A stretch of 64,000 bases of DNA from Streptomyces seoulensis. GTDB lineage: Bacteria; Actinomycetota; Actinomycetes; Streptomycetales; Streptomycetaceae. Below are positions 9,090-18,077 of the stretch, piece by piece (the first letter of the stretch is position 1; every line of letters begins with the position of its first letter). Where the stretch lies: positions 5,084,001-5,148,000 of the forward strand of contig NZ_CP032229.1 in assembly GCF_004328625.1 (NCBI RefSeq), read 5' to 3'. A program made the translations under genes and the position numbers. Below the pieces are notes generated by a model, which was given only the letters and a program-made list of their open reading frames with translations, was not told the origin of the DNA and did no database searches.

Positions 9090-10253
9090 TTGGGCTACGT
9101 CGTACGGTTCCTCGCGGCCCTGCTGCTCGTCCTCACCCCGGCCCCCGCATGGGCCGCCGGAGGACAGCAGCCCTGGACCGGCACCTGGGAGGCCGCCCCC
9201 TCCGGCACCGCCCCCGCCCTGCCCGGCGCCGCGATCCGCAACATCGTCCACCTCAGCGTCGGCGGCCACGAGCTGCGGGTGCGGGTCACCAACCGGCTCG
9301 GCACCACCCCGCTCCACCTCGGCGCGGTCACCGTCGCCCTCCGGCAGGGCCAGGGCCCGGACGCCGTACCCGGCACCCTGCGCACCGCCACCTTCCACCG
9401 CGCGACCAGCGCCACGGTCCCGCCCGGCCGGGACCTCCTCACCGACCCGGTCCGGCTCACCGTCCCGGCCGCCGCCGACCTCCTGGTCACCGTCCTCACC
9501 CCGGACGACTCAGGCCCCGCCACCCAGCACGGCACCGCCCTCCAGACCAGCTGGGTCGCCCTGGTCGGTGCCGGGCACGCGGCCGACGAGGACGGGTCGG
9601 CGTACCGCACCCCCATCAGCAACTGGTACTACCTCGCCGGGGTCGACGTACGCGGCGCGGCCACCGCCGGCGTCGTCGCCTTCGGCGACTCGCTCACCGA
9701 CGGCCACGGCTCCACCCACGACGCCAACCACCGCTGGCCCGACCTGCTGGCCGAACGCCACCGCCGGCTCGGCGTCCTCAACGCGGGCATCGGCGGCAAC
9801 CGCCTGCTGCGCGACGGCACCGGCCCCGGCGCACTCGCCCGGCTCGACGCGGACGCGCTGGACCGCGCCGGGGCCCGTTTCCTCGTCGTCTTCGAGGGCG
9901 TCAACGACATCAACGGCAGCCCCACCGCCGACGATGTCAGCGCCTACGCCGACGCCTACCGCACCCTCGTCGCCCGCGCCCACGCCCGGCACCTGCGGGT
10001 CGTGGGCGTCACCCTCACCCCGTACGCCGGCTACCCGGCCCACACGGCGGCCCGCGAGAAGGTGCGGCAGGGGGTCAACGAGTTCATCCGTACCGGCCAC
10101 GCCTTCGACGCGGTCTGCGACGCGGACGCGGCGCTTCGCGATCCGGCCGACCCGGCGCGGCTGCTGCCCCGCTACGACCCCGGCGACCACCTGCACTTCG
10201 ACGACGACGGGATGCGGGCGGTCGCCGACTGCGTCAGCCGCGTCCTGCTGTGA
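9090..10253 (+). CDS. Secreted SGNH/GDSL-family esterase
   Basis: The 387-residue product opens with a Sec signal peptide (basic start, hydrophobic core, cleavage after A-P-A-W-A-A). A jelly-roll-like N-terminal domain precedes the SGNH hydrolase blocks: FGDSLTDG (nucleophile Ser about 200), AGIGGNR, EGVNDI and DHLHFDDDGM (Asp/His pair near 366). It should hydrolyse ester bonds of acyl or acetylated glycan substrates outside the cell; the true substrate is unknown. The TTG start at 9090 sits behind AAAGGGCGG at good spacing. The stop is 6 bases from the stop of the convergent DUF456 gene. Confidence 0.88.
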   Translation: MGYVVRFLAALLLVLTPAPAWAAGGQQPWTGTWEAAPSGTAPALPGAAIRNIVHLSVGGHELRVRVTNRLGTTPLHLGAVTVALRQGQGPDAVPGTLRTATFHRATSATVPPGRDLLTDPVRLTVPAAADLLVTVLTPDDSGPATQHGTALQTSWVALVGAGHAADEDGSAYRTPISNWYYLAGVDVRGAATAGVVAFGDSLTDGHGSTHDANHRWPDLLAERHRRLGVLNAGIGGNRLLRDGTGPGALARLDADALDRAGARFLVVFEGVNDINGSPTADDVSAYADAYRTLVARAHARHLRVVGVTLTPYAGYPAHTAAREKVRQGVNEFIRTGHAFDAVCDADAALRDPADPARLLPRYDPGDHLHFDDDGMRAVADCVSRVLL

Positions 10254-10259
10254 ACGGGT

Positions 10260-10742
10260 TCAGCCCCACAGCACCGCGCCCAGCCACGCGGCGGCAATCA
10301 GCAGGCAGGCGAAGAGTTCCGTGAACACGCTGGAGCCGCCCGAGCGCATCGCCGTACGCAGCGCGGCCATCGCCTCGCCGTGGCGGCCCAGGCGGAGCCG
10401 TTCGCCGAGGTAGATCCCGCCCATGAAGCCGGGCAGCGCGCCCACCACCGGCAGCAGCACGAAGCCGACCAGCGTGCCGACCCCCGCGTACACCGCCATC
10501 CGGGGCGTCGCGCCGCTCGCGCGCAGCCGGCGTGCGGGCAGCGTCCAGCGGACGGCCTGCGCCAGCAGCAGGACGACGGTCGCGCCGACCAGGAGCGCCC
10601 AGGCCAGGCCCGACGGGTTCGTCAGCGCCCACCACAGGACCCCGGCCCACACCAGCCACGAACCCGGCACCCCGGGCACCAGCACTCCGCACAGGCCGAG
10701 CGCGATCACCAGGCCGACCAGCAGGAGTTCCCACGCTCCCAT
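10260..10742 (-). CDS. DUF456 family membrane protein
   Basis: The 160-residue protein is almost entirely hydrophobic, with about four membrane helices and glycine motifs typical of DUF456 (LVPGVPGSWLVW near the start, LPGFMGGIYLGE in the second half). The function of the family is unknown. The gene converges with the esterase gene and diverges from the PP2C-like gene. Confidence 0.8.
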   Translation of the reverse strand: MGAWELLLVGLVIALGLCGVLVPGVPGSWLVWAGVLWWALTNPSGLAWALLVGATVVLLLAQAVRWTLPARRLRASGATPRMAVYAGVGTLVGFVLLPVVGALPGFMGGIYLGERLRLGRHGEAMAALRTAMRSGGSSVFTELFACLLIAAAWLGAVLWG

Positions 10743-10880
10743 CTGCCCAGCGTGCCCGAGCCCGGACGGAACCGCAGATCTCGTACGGCCGTTCGCCCTG
10801 TCCCTCGACGCGCAGGCGAGGAGGGCCGGATTTCGCCGATGCCCCGTTTCCGCGCGCCCCGCGTGGTGACAATTACCGGC

Positions 10881-12362
10881 ATGAGTCAGCAGGGGGGCGG
10901 GCCCACTCGCCAGGACGACGACTGGTGGGGGCAGCTCTACGACGAGACGGCCGAGGACACCGGACCGGCACCGGGCCCGGATTCCCTGGACGACCGCTAC
11001 GCCTCGGCGAAACGCACGACGGTGTCCGGCGACCGGGGTGGTCCGCAGGGGGGTTCACCGCCCCTTCCGTCCCGGAGAACCGACGGCCCGGCTCCCGAGG
11101 AGCGCCCGCCGTTCCCGGCGCAGCGGGAGGCGGAGGCGCCCGCTCCGGGTTACGGCGCTCAGCCGGGGGCCGCCCCGCCGCCTCCCGTGCCGCATGAACC
11201 GGCCGTCCCCCCGGTGCCGGATGCCCCGGCACCGCCGGCCGCGCCCCCTGCCCCCGACCCCCGGCGGGCGAAGCCCACGGACGCCCCGGCAGGACGCACC
11301 CCGGCCGCGCCGGCAACCCCGGCGCCCCGGACCGGCCAACCCCCCGCCGTCCCGCCCATGCCCGGCTGGCCCGCGCCCGCCGCGGTGGAGCCCGGCGCTC
11401 CCCGGGGCCCGGTCGTGACCGGCGTGGCGCACTTCACCCCCGCCGCGCCCCCCGCCCCCGACTACGTCGGCTCGCGGCCGCCCACCTACGCGCCGGAGCC
11501 CACCGCGCTGCCCGTCGCCGACCCCGAGGCACTCGGGGAGCTGGTGTCGGACACCGTGCTGGAGGGGGCGCGGTACGGGGCGTGCACCTTGCGGGCGGTG
11601 TCGCTGCGGGGGGACTCCGCGCGGTACCGGGGGGAGGCGCGGCGGGACGCGCTGCTGGTGGCGCGGTTCGGCGCGGGGGAGCAGGCGCTGGTGCTGGTGG
11701 CGATGGCCACCGGCGCGCGGGCCGCGCCCGGCGCGCACCGGGCGGCCGCCGAGGCGTGCCGGTGGATCGGACAGGCGGTGGGCCGCAGCCACGAACGGCT
11801 GGTCGAGGACCTGCGGGCCGACCGGCGCGGCGACCTCAAGTCCGGGCTGAACCGCCTCACCGACCGCACCCTCGGCAAACTCCGCGCCGCCTCCGGCGAG
11901 CCCACCGCGAGCCTGCGCTGCCTGCTGCTGCCCGCCGACCCGGACTGCCGCACCCGCGTGTTCTTCGGCGCGGGCGAGGGCGGGCTGTTCCGGCTGCGGG
12001 ACGGCGAGTGGCGGTCCGTCGAACCGGCCGCACCGCCCGCACCGGGGGAGGAGCCGCCGGACGGCGACCGTCTCACGATGGACCTCGGCATCCCGGTCCC
12101 GCCGAGCCCGTACGAGCCCGCCGAGCCGCCGCGGGCGCCGTTCCGGTTCCGGGCCGCCATAGCCCGGCCGGGTGATGTGCTGATGATGTGCACCTCCGGC
12201 CTCGCGGACCCGCTGCACGGCGAGGCGTCCCTGCGGGCGTTCCTGGGCCGCCGCTGGTCGCGCGCCGCCGCGCCGGGTCTCGCCGGGTTCCTGGCGGACG
12301 TCCAGACGAGGGTGAAGGGGTACGCCGACGACCGTACGGCCGCCGCCGTTTGGGAGGCGTAA
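10881..12362 (+). CDS. PP2C-like protein with proline-rich N-terminus (probable pseudophosphatase)
   Basis: The first half of this 493-residue protein (to about 210) is a low-complexity Pro/Ala-rich region. The second half follows the PP2C (PPM) fold: G-D-S near the first metal site, the core strand ALVLVAMATG, GAGEGGLFRLRDGEW, DVLMMCTSGLAD and a final DDRTAAAV. The DG(M)GG metal-binding signature that should follow the core strand is replaced by ATGARA, so phosphatase activity is doubtful. A similar domain is known in Streptomyces as a partner of regulatory kinases; its role here is unknown. The ATG at 10881 was chosen because the frame upstream of it has no recognisable coding content. Confidence 0.7.
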   Translation: MSQQGGGPTRQDDDWWGQLYDETAEDTGPAPGPDSLDDRYASAKRTTVSGDRGGPQGGSPPLPSRRTDGPAPEERPPFPAQREAEAPAPGYGAQPGAAPPPPVPHEPAVPPVPDAPAPPAAPPAPDPRRAKPTDAPAGRTPAAPATPAPRTGQPPAVPPMPGWPAPAAVEPGAPRGPVVTGVAHFTPAAPPAPDYVGSRPPTYAPEPTALPVADPEALGELVSDTVLEGARYGACTLRAVSLRGDSARYRGEARRDALLVARFGAGEQALVLVAMATGARAAPGAHRAAAEACRWIGQAVGRSHERLVEDLRADRRGDLKSGLNRLTDRTLGKLRAASGEPTASLRCLLLPADPDCRTRVFFGAGEGGLFRLRDGEWRSVEPAAPPAPGEEPPDGDRLTMDLGIPVPPSPYEPAEPPRAPFRFRAAIARPGDVLMMCTSGLADPLHGEASLRAFLGRRWSRAAAPGLAGFLADVQTRVKGYADDRTAAAVWEA

Positions 12363-12431
12363 CCGGGACCCCTGTGACTTGATGGATGCGCAGGGGCGTA
12401 TCCCGGGACCGCGAAGGGGCGGACGACCGTC

Positions 12432-14174
12432 ATGGCCAAACAGAACGTCGCCGAGCAGTTCGTCGACATCCTCGCCCGTGCCGGCGTGCGCCGTATGTAC
12501 GGCGTCGTCGGCGACAGTCTCAACCCGGTCGTGGACGCCGTGCGCCGCAACGCCGCGATCGACTGGGTGCACGTACGGCACGAGGAGGTCGCCGCCTTCG
12601 CGGCCGGCGCCGAGGCGCAGATCACCGGCAAACTGACGGCGTGCGCGGGCTCCTGCGGCCCCGGCAACCTGCACCTGATCAACGGCCTGTACGACGCCCA
12701 CCGCTCGATGGCGCCCGTACTCGCGCTCGCCTCCCACATCCCGTCCAGCGAGATCGGCCTCTCCTACTTCCAGGAGACGCACCCCGAGCGGCTGTTCGCG
12801 GAGTGCAGCCACTACAGCGAGATGATCTCCAACCCGCAGCAGATGCCCCGGCTGCTCCAGACCGCGATCCAGCACGCGATCGGCCAGCGCGGTGTCAGCG
12901 TGGTCACCCTGCCCGGCGATGTCGCCGACCAGCCCGCGCCCGACCGGTCCTTCGAGAGCGCCCTGGTCACCTCCCGGCCCACGATCCGCCCCGGCGACGC
13001 CGAGATCGACCGCCTGGTGGAGATGATCGACCAGGCCGACAAGGTCACCCTGTTCTGCGGCGCGGGCACGGCGGGCGCCCACGCCGAGGTCATGGAGTTC
13101 GCGGGCCGGGTCAAGTCCCCGGTGGGGCACGCTCTGCGAGGGAAAGAGTGGATTCAATACGACAATCCATTTGATGTTGGGATGAGCGGGCTGCTCGGGT
13201 ACGGCGCGGCCTACGAGGCCACCCACGAGTGCGAGCTGCTGGTCCTGGTCGGCACCGACTTCCCGTACAACGCGTTCCTGCCGGACGATGTGAAGATCGC
13301 GCAGATCGACGTACGGCCCGAGGTCATCGGCCGGCGTTCGCGGCTGGACCTCGCGGTGTGGGGTGACGTCCGCGAGACGCTGCGGTGTCTGATCCCCCGG
13401 GTGCGGGAGAAGACGGACCGGCGCTTCCTGGACAAGATGCTGAAGAAGCACGCCGACGCGCTGGAGGGCGTGGTCAAGGCGTACACCCGCAAGGTGGACA
13501 AGCACGTCCCCATCCACCCGGAGTACGTGGCGTCAGTGCTGGACGAACTGGCCGACGACGACGCGGTCTTCACCGTCGACACCGGCATGAACAACGTCTG
13601 GGCCGCCCGCTACATCCAGCCCAACGGCCGCCGCAGGATCATCGGTTCGTTCTCGCACGGCTCGATGGCCAATGCCATGCCGATGGCCATCGGCGCCCAG
13701 CTGGTCGACCGGAACCGGCAGGTCGTCTCCATGTCCGGTGACGGCGGATTCACCATGCTGATGGGCGACTTCCTGACCCTGGTGCAGCAGGATCTGCCGG
13801 TCAAGATCGTGCTGTTCAACAACTCCGCGCTCGGCATGGTCGAGTTGGAGATGCTGGTGGCGGGCCTGCCCTCCTACGGGACCACCGACGTGAACCCCGA
13901 CTTCGCCGAAGTAGCCCGTGCCTGTGGGGTGTTCGGGGTACGGGTGGAGAAGCCCAAGCAGCTCGCCGGGGCGCTGAAGGACGCGTTCAAGCACAAGGGG
14001 CCGGCCCTGGTGGACGTCGTCACCGACCCCAACGCCCTCTCGATCCCGCCGAAGATCAAGGCCGACATGGTCACCGGGTTCGCGCTGTCCGCCTCGAAGA
14101 TCGTGCTGGACGGCGGGGTCGGCCGGATGCTCCAGATGGCCCGTTCCAACCTCCGCAACGTGCCCCGGCCCTGA
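12432..14174 (+). CDS. poxB: Thiamine-diphosphate-dependent pyruvate oxidase / pyruvate:quinone dehydrogenase
   Basis: The 580-residue enzyme has the three-domain acetolactate synthase/pyruvate oxidase layout. The N-terminal pyrimidine domain carries the catalytic Glu in HVRHEEVAAFAA, the middle FAD domain contains FCGAGTAGAH, and the C-terminal TPP domain has SGDGGFTMLMGDF...NN. Known PoxB proteins decarboxylate pyruvate to acetate and pass electrons to membrane quinone. A short AT-rich stretch (about 13138-13192, encoding KEWIQYDNPFDVGM) stands out from the surrounding codon use. The gene stands alone and is followed by two hairpins. Confidence 0.9.
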   Translation: MAKQNVAEQFVDILARAGVRRMYGVVGDSLNPVVDAVRRNAAIDWVHVRHEEVAAFAAGAEAQITGKLTACAGSCGPGNLHLINGLYDAHRSMAPVLALASHIPSSEIGLSYFQETHPERLFAECSHYSEMISNPQQMPRLLQTAIQHAIGQRGVSVVTLPGDVADQPAPDRSFESALVTSRPTIRPGDAEIDRLVEMIDQADKVTLFCGAGTAGAHAEVMEFAGRVKSPVGHALRGKEWIQYDNPFDVGMSGLLGYGAAYEATHECELLVLVGTDFPYNAFLPDDVKIAQIDVRPEVIGRRSRLDLAVWGDVRETLRCLIPRVREKTDRRFLDKMLKKHADALEGVVKAYTRKVDKHVPIHPEYVASVLDELADDDAVFTVDTGMNNVWAARYIQPNGRRRIIGSFSHGSMANAMPMAIGAQLVDRNRQVVSMSGDGGFTMLMGDFLTLVQQDLPVKIVLFNNSALGMVELEMLVAGLPSYGTTDVNPDFAEVARACGVFGVRVEKPKQLAGALKDAFKHKGPALVDVVTDPNALSIPPKIKADMVTGFALSASKIVLDGGVGRMLQMARSNLRNVPRP

Positions 14175-14253
14175 ACTCGGCCCCACAAGCGGCTGTTTCC
14201 GGTCAGTTTCACCGCGAGTGACCGATCGGGGGCGCTGGGTGTGCGGATGGGCC

Positions 14254-14330
14254 CGCAGGAGCCCTCAGACGGCTCCTGCGGTGTCTTCCGGCCGCCTCGG
14301 CGCTTTCCGTACACCTGTCGAGGCGGCCGG
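14254..14330 (+). terminator. Two tandem perfect hairpins downstream of poxB
   Basis: CGCAGGAGCC (14254-14263) pairs perfectly with 14271-14280 over a 7-base loop. A second stem of 12 bp (14288-14299 with 14319-14330, 19-base loop) follows. No T-run is present. The rest of 14175-14460 shows no gene. The arrangement fits a terminator but could also act in RNA processing. Confidence 0.6.
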
Positions 14331-14460
14331 TGGACGGCCCGTACGGCCGCCGCGCGTGGCCGAAGACCCGGCGGTCGGGCGACGGCCATGACTGGCCGTT
14401 GGTCCACTGGGCAACCATCCGTCGTGGACGCGGTCGACCAGGAGGGGGAGGGCCGGCGAC

Positions 14461-14949
14461 GTGTGGGCGGGGGTCATGACGAGGCAGGCGCGAGAGGGCG
14501 GTCCCATGACGGTGGGGGCCACCCCGGCGGACACGGGGGACGGCGAGACCGGCGGCACACGTGAGGCGCACCGGCTCAGACGCGAGCTGGCGCGGGCCGA
14601 CCTCGCGGCGGTGCCCGCGGCGCGGCGCGAACTGCGCGCCCTGTTACGGCACTGGGACCGGCCCGACCGGTCCGACATAGCGGAACTGCTCACCAGCGAA
14701 CTCGTCACCAACGCCCTGGTGCACACCGACGACGACGCGGTCCTCACCGTCGTCGTCTCCCAGCGCGGACTCCGCGTGGAGGTACGGGACTTCATGGCCC
14801 GGGGCCCCCTGATGCGCACCCCCACCCCGGACGAGGACACCGGCGGCCGGGGCCTGATCCTGGTGCGTTCCCTCGCGGACGCCTGGGGGGTACGGGCCCA
14901 CGCGGTGGGCAAGTCGGTCTGGTTCGAACTGGGTTCGGCGGCCGCTTAG
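14461..14949 (+). CDS. RsbW-like ATP-binding protein (HATPase_c_2), TTA-containing
   Basis: The 162-residue product has the small GHKL ATPase fold of anti-sigma factor kinases: N-box ELLTSELVTNALVHT, then a DTGGRGLILV segment equivalent to the G-rich lid. Streptomyces carry many such proteins, only some of which bind a sigma factor. Codon 62 is TTA (14644-14646), a leucine codon that requires the bldA tRNA, which suggests developmental control of translation. The GTG at 14461 follows GGAGGGGGAGGG; ATGs at 14476 or 14506 are alternatives. No sigma or anti-anti-sigma gene is adjacent. Confidence 0.8.
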   Translation: MWAGVMTRQAREGGPMTVGATPADTGDGETGGTREAHRLRRELARADLAAVPAARRELRALLRHWDRPDRSDIAELLTSELVTNALVHTDDDAVLTVVVSQRGLRVEVRDFMARGPLMRTPTPDEDTGGRGLILVRSLADAWGVRAHAVGKSVWFELGSAAA

Positions 14950-14967
14950 GCCCCGGGCGGAGACGAC

Positions 14968-15013
14968 GACGGGGTGGGGACGCGCTCCTGACGAATCGCG
15001 TCCCCACCCCGTC
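14968..15013. terminator. Bidirectional terminator, 17-bp perfect stem
   Basis: GACGGGGTGGGGACGCG (14968-14984) pairs perfectly with 14997-15013 over a 12-base loop. It sits between the convergent ATPase and DUF2637 genes, so it can serve both. Confidence 0.8.
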
Positions 15014-15024
15014 GCCGCTCGGGC

Positions 15025-16056
15025 TCAGCCGAACTGCTGCTCCAGGTCCTTCAGTTTGCGCTCCAGCGAGTCGAGCCGCGGCAGCGCCATCGTGTCGTCC
15101 TCCGCGGTGAGGTCGACGGTGACCGGTTCCTTGCGGACCGACTGCAGCGAGGGCCGGGAGCGGGCGGTCAGCTTCTCCCCCGCTATGGCCGGCTCCCCGG
15201 TCGCCGACGCGGGGGCGCGGTCCATCTGCACCTCCACCGTCCGCGCGGGCGTCCGGCTGACGAAGCTCCGGGCGCCCCGGCTGAGCGCCTTCAGCTGGGC
15301 CCGTTCGACCCGTTGCTGGTCGCGCCGGCGCTGACGGGCCTCGGTCTTCTCCCGCTTGTCGTCGCGCACCTCCTCGACCGCCTCGTCCAGGCTGCGCACG
15401 CCCTCCAGGAGCATGAGCGACCAGGCCCCGTAGGTCTCGCGCGGCGCCCGCAGCCAGCGGACGATACGGATCTGGGGCAACGGGCGCGGTACCAGGCCCT
15501 GTTCGCGCAGGGCCGCCCGGCGGGTCTGCTTCAGCGCCCGGTCGAACAGCACCGCCGCCGACAGGGACATGCCGGAGAAGAACTGCGGCGCCCCGTCGTG
15601 GCCGATCCCCCGGGGCGCGTGCACCCAGTTGAACCAGGCCGCGGCGGCGGCGAACATCCACACCAGCATCCGGGAACCCAGCGCGGCGTCGCCGTGGCTG
15701 GCCTCGCGCACGGCGAGGACCGAGCAGAACATGGCCGCGCCGTCCAGGCCGAACGGCACCAGGTACTGCCAGCCGCCGGTGAGGCCGAGGTTCTGCTCAC
15801 CGAAGCCGACCAGACCGTGGAAGGAGAGGGCCGCCGCCACCGCGGCGCAGCAGAACAGCAGGACGTACGAGGCGGTGCCGTAGACCGCCTCCTTGCGCCT
15901 GCGGCGCTCCTCGCTGCGTTCCCAGGAGTCGTCCGTACCCGCCTTCTCCCCGGAGGAGCGCTTGCCGCGCGCGAGCACCGCGATCGCCGCCGGCACGCCC
16001 AGGAGCAGCACGGCGCCCGGAAGCAGCCAGTTCAGCGATATGTCGGTCATTCGCAT
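15025..16056 (-). CDS. DUF2637 membrane protein
   Basis: The 343-residue protein begins with a single membrane helix (LPGAVLLLGVPAAIAVL), a charged loop, then four further hydrophobic segments matching the DUF2637 region (YVLLFCCAAVAAALSFHGL, GWQYLVPFGLDGAAMFCSV, MLVWMFAAAAAWFNWVHA). DUF2637 is found in actinobacterial plasmid-spread proteins and in chromosomal proteins of unknown role. The last third is soluble and basic, with a charged, probably coiled-coil end. The ATG at 16056 (followed by a second ATG two codons on) lies behind AAGGGA. Confidence 0.8.
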   Translation of the reverse strand: MRMTDISLNWLLPGAVLLLGVPAAIAVLARGKRSSGEKAGTDDSWERSEERRRRKEAVYGTASYVLLFCCAAVAAALSFHGLVGFGEQNLGLTGGWQYLVPFGLDGAAMFCSVLAVREASHGDAALGSRMLVWMFAAAAAWFNWVHAPRGIGHDGAPQFFSGMSLSAAVLFDRALKQTRRAALREQGLVPRPLPQIRIVRWLRAPRETYGAWSLMLLEGVRSLDEAVEEVRDDKREKTEARQRRRDQQRVERAQLKALSRGARSFVSRTPARTVEVQMDRAPASATGEPAIAGEKLTARSRPSLQSVRKEPVTVDLTAEDDTMALPRLDSLERKLKDLEQQFG

Positions 16057-16269
16057 CAGGGGTCCCTTGCCTTGAAAAGAGGGCGCCTTGGGATAGGGCG
16101 TATCGCCCGTCATAGTGACCCATTCCCGGCGCCCGGCCGGGGATTTCGAGGCAACGGTCCTTCAAAGGGGAGCGAGGGCGGCGAGATGGCGCCGTTCTAC
16201 TCGAACTGTGTGCTGCGGACGGGTGGTTGAGTTCGATTTCCGCCGCTCGAACGAGTGGTTCCGGCCCGC

Positions 16270-17112
16270 TCAGGCCGCCACGGCCGCCGTCAGCTTGGCT
16301 ACGCGGTCGCTGTCGCAGGTGCGGGGGCAGGTGGCGCAGGTGTCCTCGGGGCGCAGCGTGTAGAACATGCAGCAGCTCACCCGGTCGCGGGTGGCCAGCG
16401 GGGCGCCGTCCGGACCTGCCAGCTCACGGAACGCGGCCGAGCCGGCGTACGGGCGGGTGGTGCCCGGCAGCAGCAGCTCCAGCTCGCGCATCGCGCGCCG
16501 CTCCTCGCCCTCGCCGAAGAGGGAGGCGAGGTACCACAGGCCCTCGACGATCTCGTCCGTCGCCATGCCCCACAGCGCGCGGCCGCGCCGCCGCATGCGC
16601 GGGCCGAAGCCGCCCAGCACGGGTTCGAGGTGCTCGGCGACGGCCGCGCGCACCTCGGCGCGCAGCGCCTCCTCGTCGGCCACCACGACCGCCTCCGGCA
16701 GCCCGGCCGCCGGGTCGTCCGGCAGACAGGCGAAGGTGCCCGGCCTTACCGTCATCCGGCCCTCGGTGCGGTGGTAGGCGACATGGGCGGCGGGCAGCCG
16801 GGGGACCCGGCGGTGCAGGAACCAGGGGACGGTGATCAGGAGGCAGGCGGGCCAGGCGTAGCGGTGCAGGCCGAAGCTCGCGATGACGTCCGGGCGGGCG
16901 CGCTGTCCGTAGTCCCGCAGCACCTGGGCGTCGTCCCAGGCGAGGAAGGAGTCGAGCTGGGCGCCGCCTGCCGCGAGGCCGTCGGCGGTGACCCAGCCGT
17001 CGCCCACGGGCAGGGGGTGCGCCGGGTCCTCCATGACCGTCACGCTCAGTCCGGGACAGACCTCGCCGAGCCGGGCGTACGCTGCGGTGAGCGGCGAGGC
17101 CGTAGCGAGCAT
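16270..17112 (-). CDS. FhuF-like ferric siderophore reductase (2Fe-2S)
   Basis: The 280-residue protein ends in the FhuF iron-sulfur motif: paired cysteines (SCCMFYTL) followed by CATC and a further Cys, all within the last 35 residues. Proteins of this type reduce iron in cytoplasmic ferric siderophores such as ferrioxamines so that it is released. The body (FLAWDDAQVLRDYGQRARPD) also fits the family. A clear iron box lies 40-60 bases upstream, which strongly supports iron-repressed expression. It diverges from a GntR gene. Confidence 0.87.
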   Translation of the reverse strand: MLATASPLTAAYARLGEVCPGLSVTVMEDPAHPLPVGDGWVTADGLAAGGAQLDSFLAWDDAQVLRDYGQRARPDVIASFGLHRYAWPACLLITVPWFLHRRVPRLPAAHVAYHRTEGRMTVRPGTFACLPDDPAAGLPEAVVVADEEALRAEVRAAVAEHLEPVLGGFGPRMRRRGRALWGMATDEIVEGLWYLASLFGEGEERRAMRELELLLPGTTRPYAGSAAFRELAGPDGAPLATRDRVSCCMFYTLRPEDTCATCPRTCDSDRVAKLTAAVAA

Positions 17113-17152
17113 GGCGGGACCACCGATCCTTCGAACACGGGGGCGGGCGAGG

Positions 17153-17171
17153 AGGTAAGGCTAACCTTACC
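17153..17171. promoter_or_regulatory. Iron box (DmdR/IdeR-type operator)
   Basis: AGGTAAGGCTAACCTTACC fits the actinobacterial DtxR-family consensus TWAGGTWAGSCTWACCTWA with its GG..AGGCTAACC core. It lies between the divergent fhuF-like and GntR genes, 41 bases from the fhuF start. Repression by the iron-loaded DmdR protein is expected for this class of site. Confidence 0.85.
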
Positions 17172-17291
17172 CATCTTTCCGGGAATTTGAAGTGCCGCGT
17201 CCTGCGCCTAAGGTGCTTGACGGACATGTGACGGTCCGTCGTCCGTGTCCGGGGGCCGGGCCCCGGCCGCCGAACAGCCCGAGGAGGACCC

Positions 17292-18077
17292 GTGAAGCAC
17301 GGCCTGCACGACGTCTCCGCCACCGGGCTGCCCTGGCACGCCGCCCAGCCCGCCGAGCGGGTCCCGGCCCAGTCCCGCGAGCGGGCCGAGGGCGCACCGG
17401 GGGTACGGGGCGAGCACATCCACGCCGAGCCGCCGCTGCCCCGGCCGCGCGCGGTGGTGCAGCGGGCCTCGGTGCGCGGGCAGATCCTGGACGCGCTGCG
17501 CTCCGCGCTGTCCACCGGGGAACTGTGCCCCGGCGAGGTCTATTCGGCGCCGGTGCTCGGTGAGCGCTTCGGGGTCTCCGCCACGCCGGTCCGTGAGGCC
17601 ATGCAGCAACTCGCGCTGGAGGGCGCCGTCGAGGTCGTCCCCAACCGGGGCTTCCGGGTCGTGCGACGCGGGGCCCGTGAGCTGGCCGAGCTGGCGGAGG
17701 TACGGGCGCTGCTCGAAGTCCCCGTCCTGCTGCGGCTGGCCGGCACCGTCCCGGCGGCCCGCTTCGCCGAGCTGCGCCCCCTCGCCGAGGACACCGCCCG
17801 CGCGGCCGGCGCCGGCTGCCCGGCCCGCTACGCCGAGGCCGACCGTGCCTTCCATCGCGCGCTCCTCGCCCTCGCGGGCAACGAACAGCTCCTCCGCATC
17901 GCCGAGGACCTCCACCGCCGCGCCCAGTGGCCGCTTGCCACCACCCCGCCCCGCCAGCACCGCGCGGTCCTCCTCCGCGACGCCGCCCAGCACACCGCGC
18001 TGCTGGACGCGCTGGCCTCCGGCGATGTGGACCTGGTGGGCGACCTGGTGACGGAGCACTTCGCGCAGCGGGACTAG
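17292..18077 (+). CDS. GntR-family regulator (FadR/FCD subfamily)
   Basis: The 261-residue protein has a 50-residue unstructured start, a winged helix-turn-helix (VRGQILDALRSALSTGEL ... RFGVSATPVREAMQQLALEG, about 62-120) and a helical FCD ligand domain with an expected metal-site aspartate and histidines (YAEADRAFHRALL, QHTALLDALASGD). The GTG start follows GAGGAGGACCC. Target genes are not evident; its promoter region is shared with the iron-regulated fhuF gene. The stop overlaps the stop of the convergent TPR gene. Confidence 0.87.
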   Translation: MKHGLHDVSATGLPWHAAQPAERVPAQSRERAEGAPGVRGEHIHAEPPLPRPRAVVQRASVRGQILDALRSALSTGELCPGEVYSAPVLGERFGVSATPVREAMQQLALEGAVEVVPNRGFRVVRRGARELAELAEVRALLEVPVLLRLAGTVPAARFAELRPLAEDTARAAGAGCPARYAEADRAFHRALLALAGNEQLLRIAEDLHRRAQWPLATTPPRQHRAVLLRDAAQHTALLDALASGDVDLVGDLVTEHFAQRD

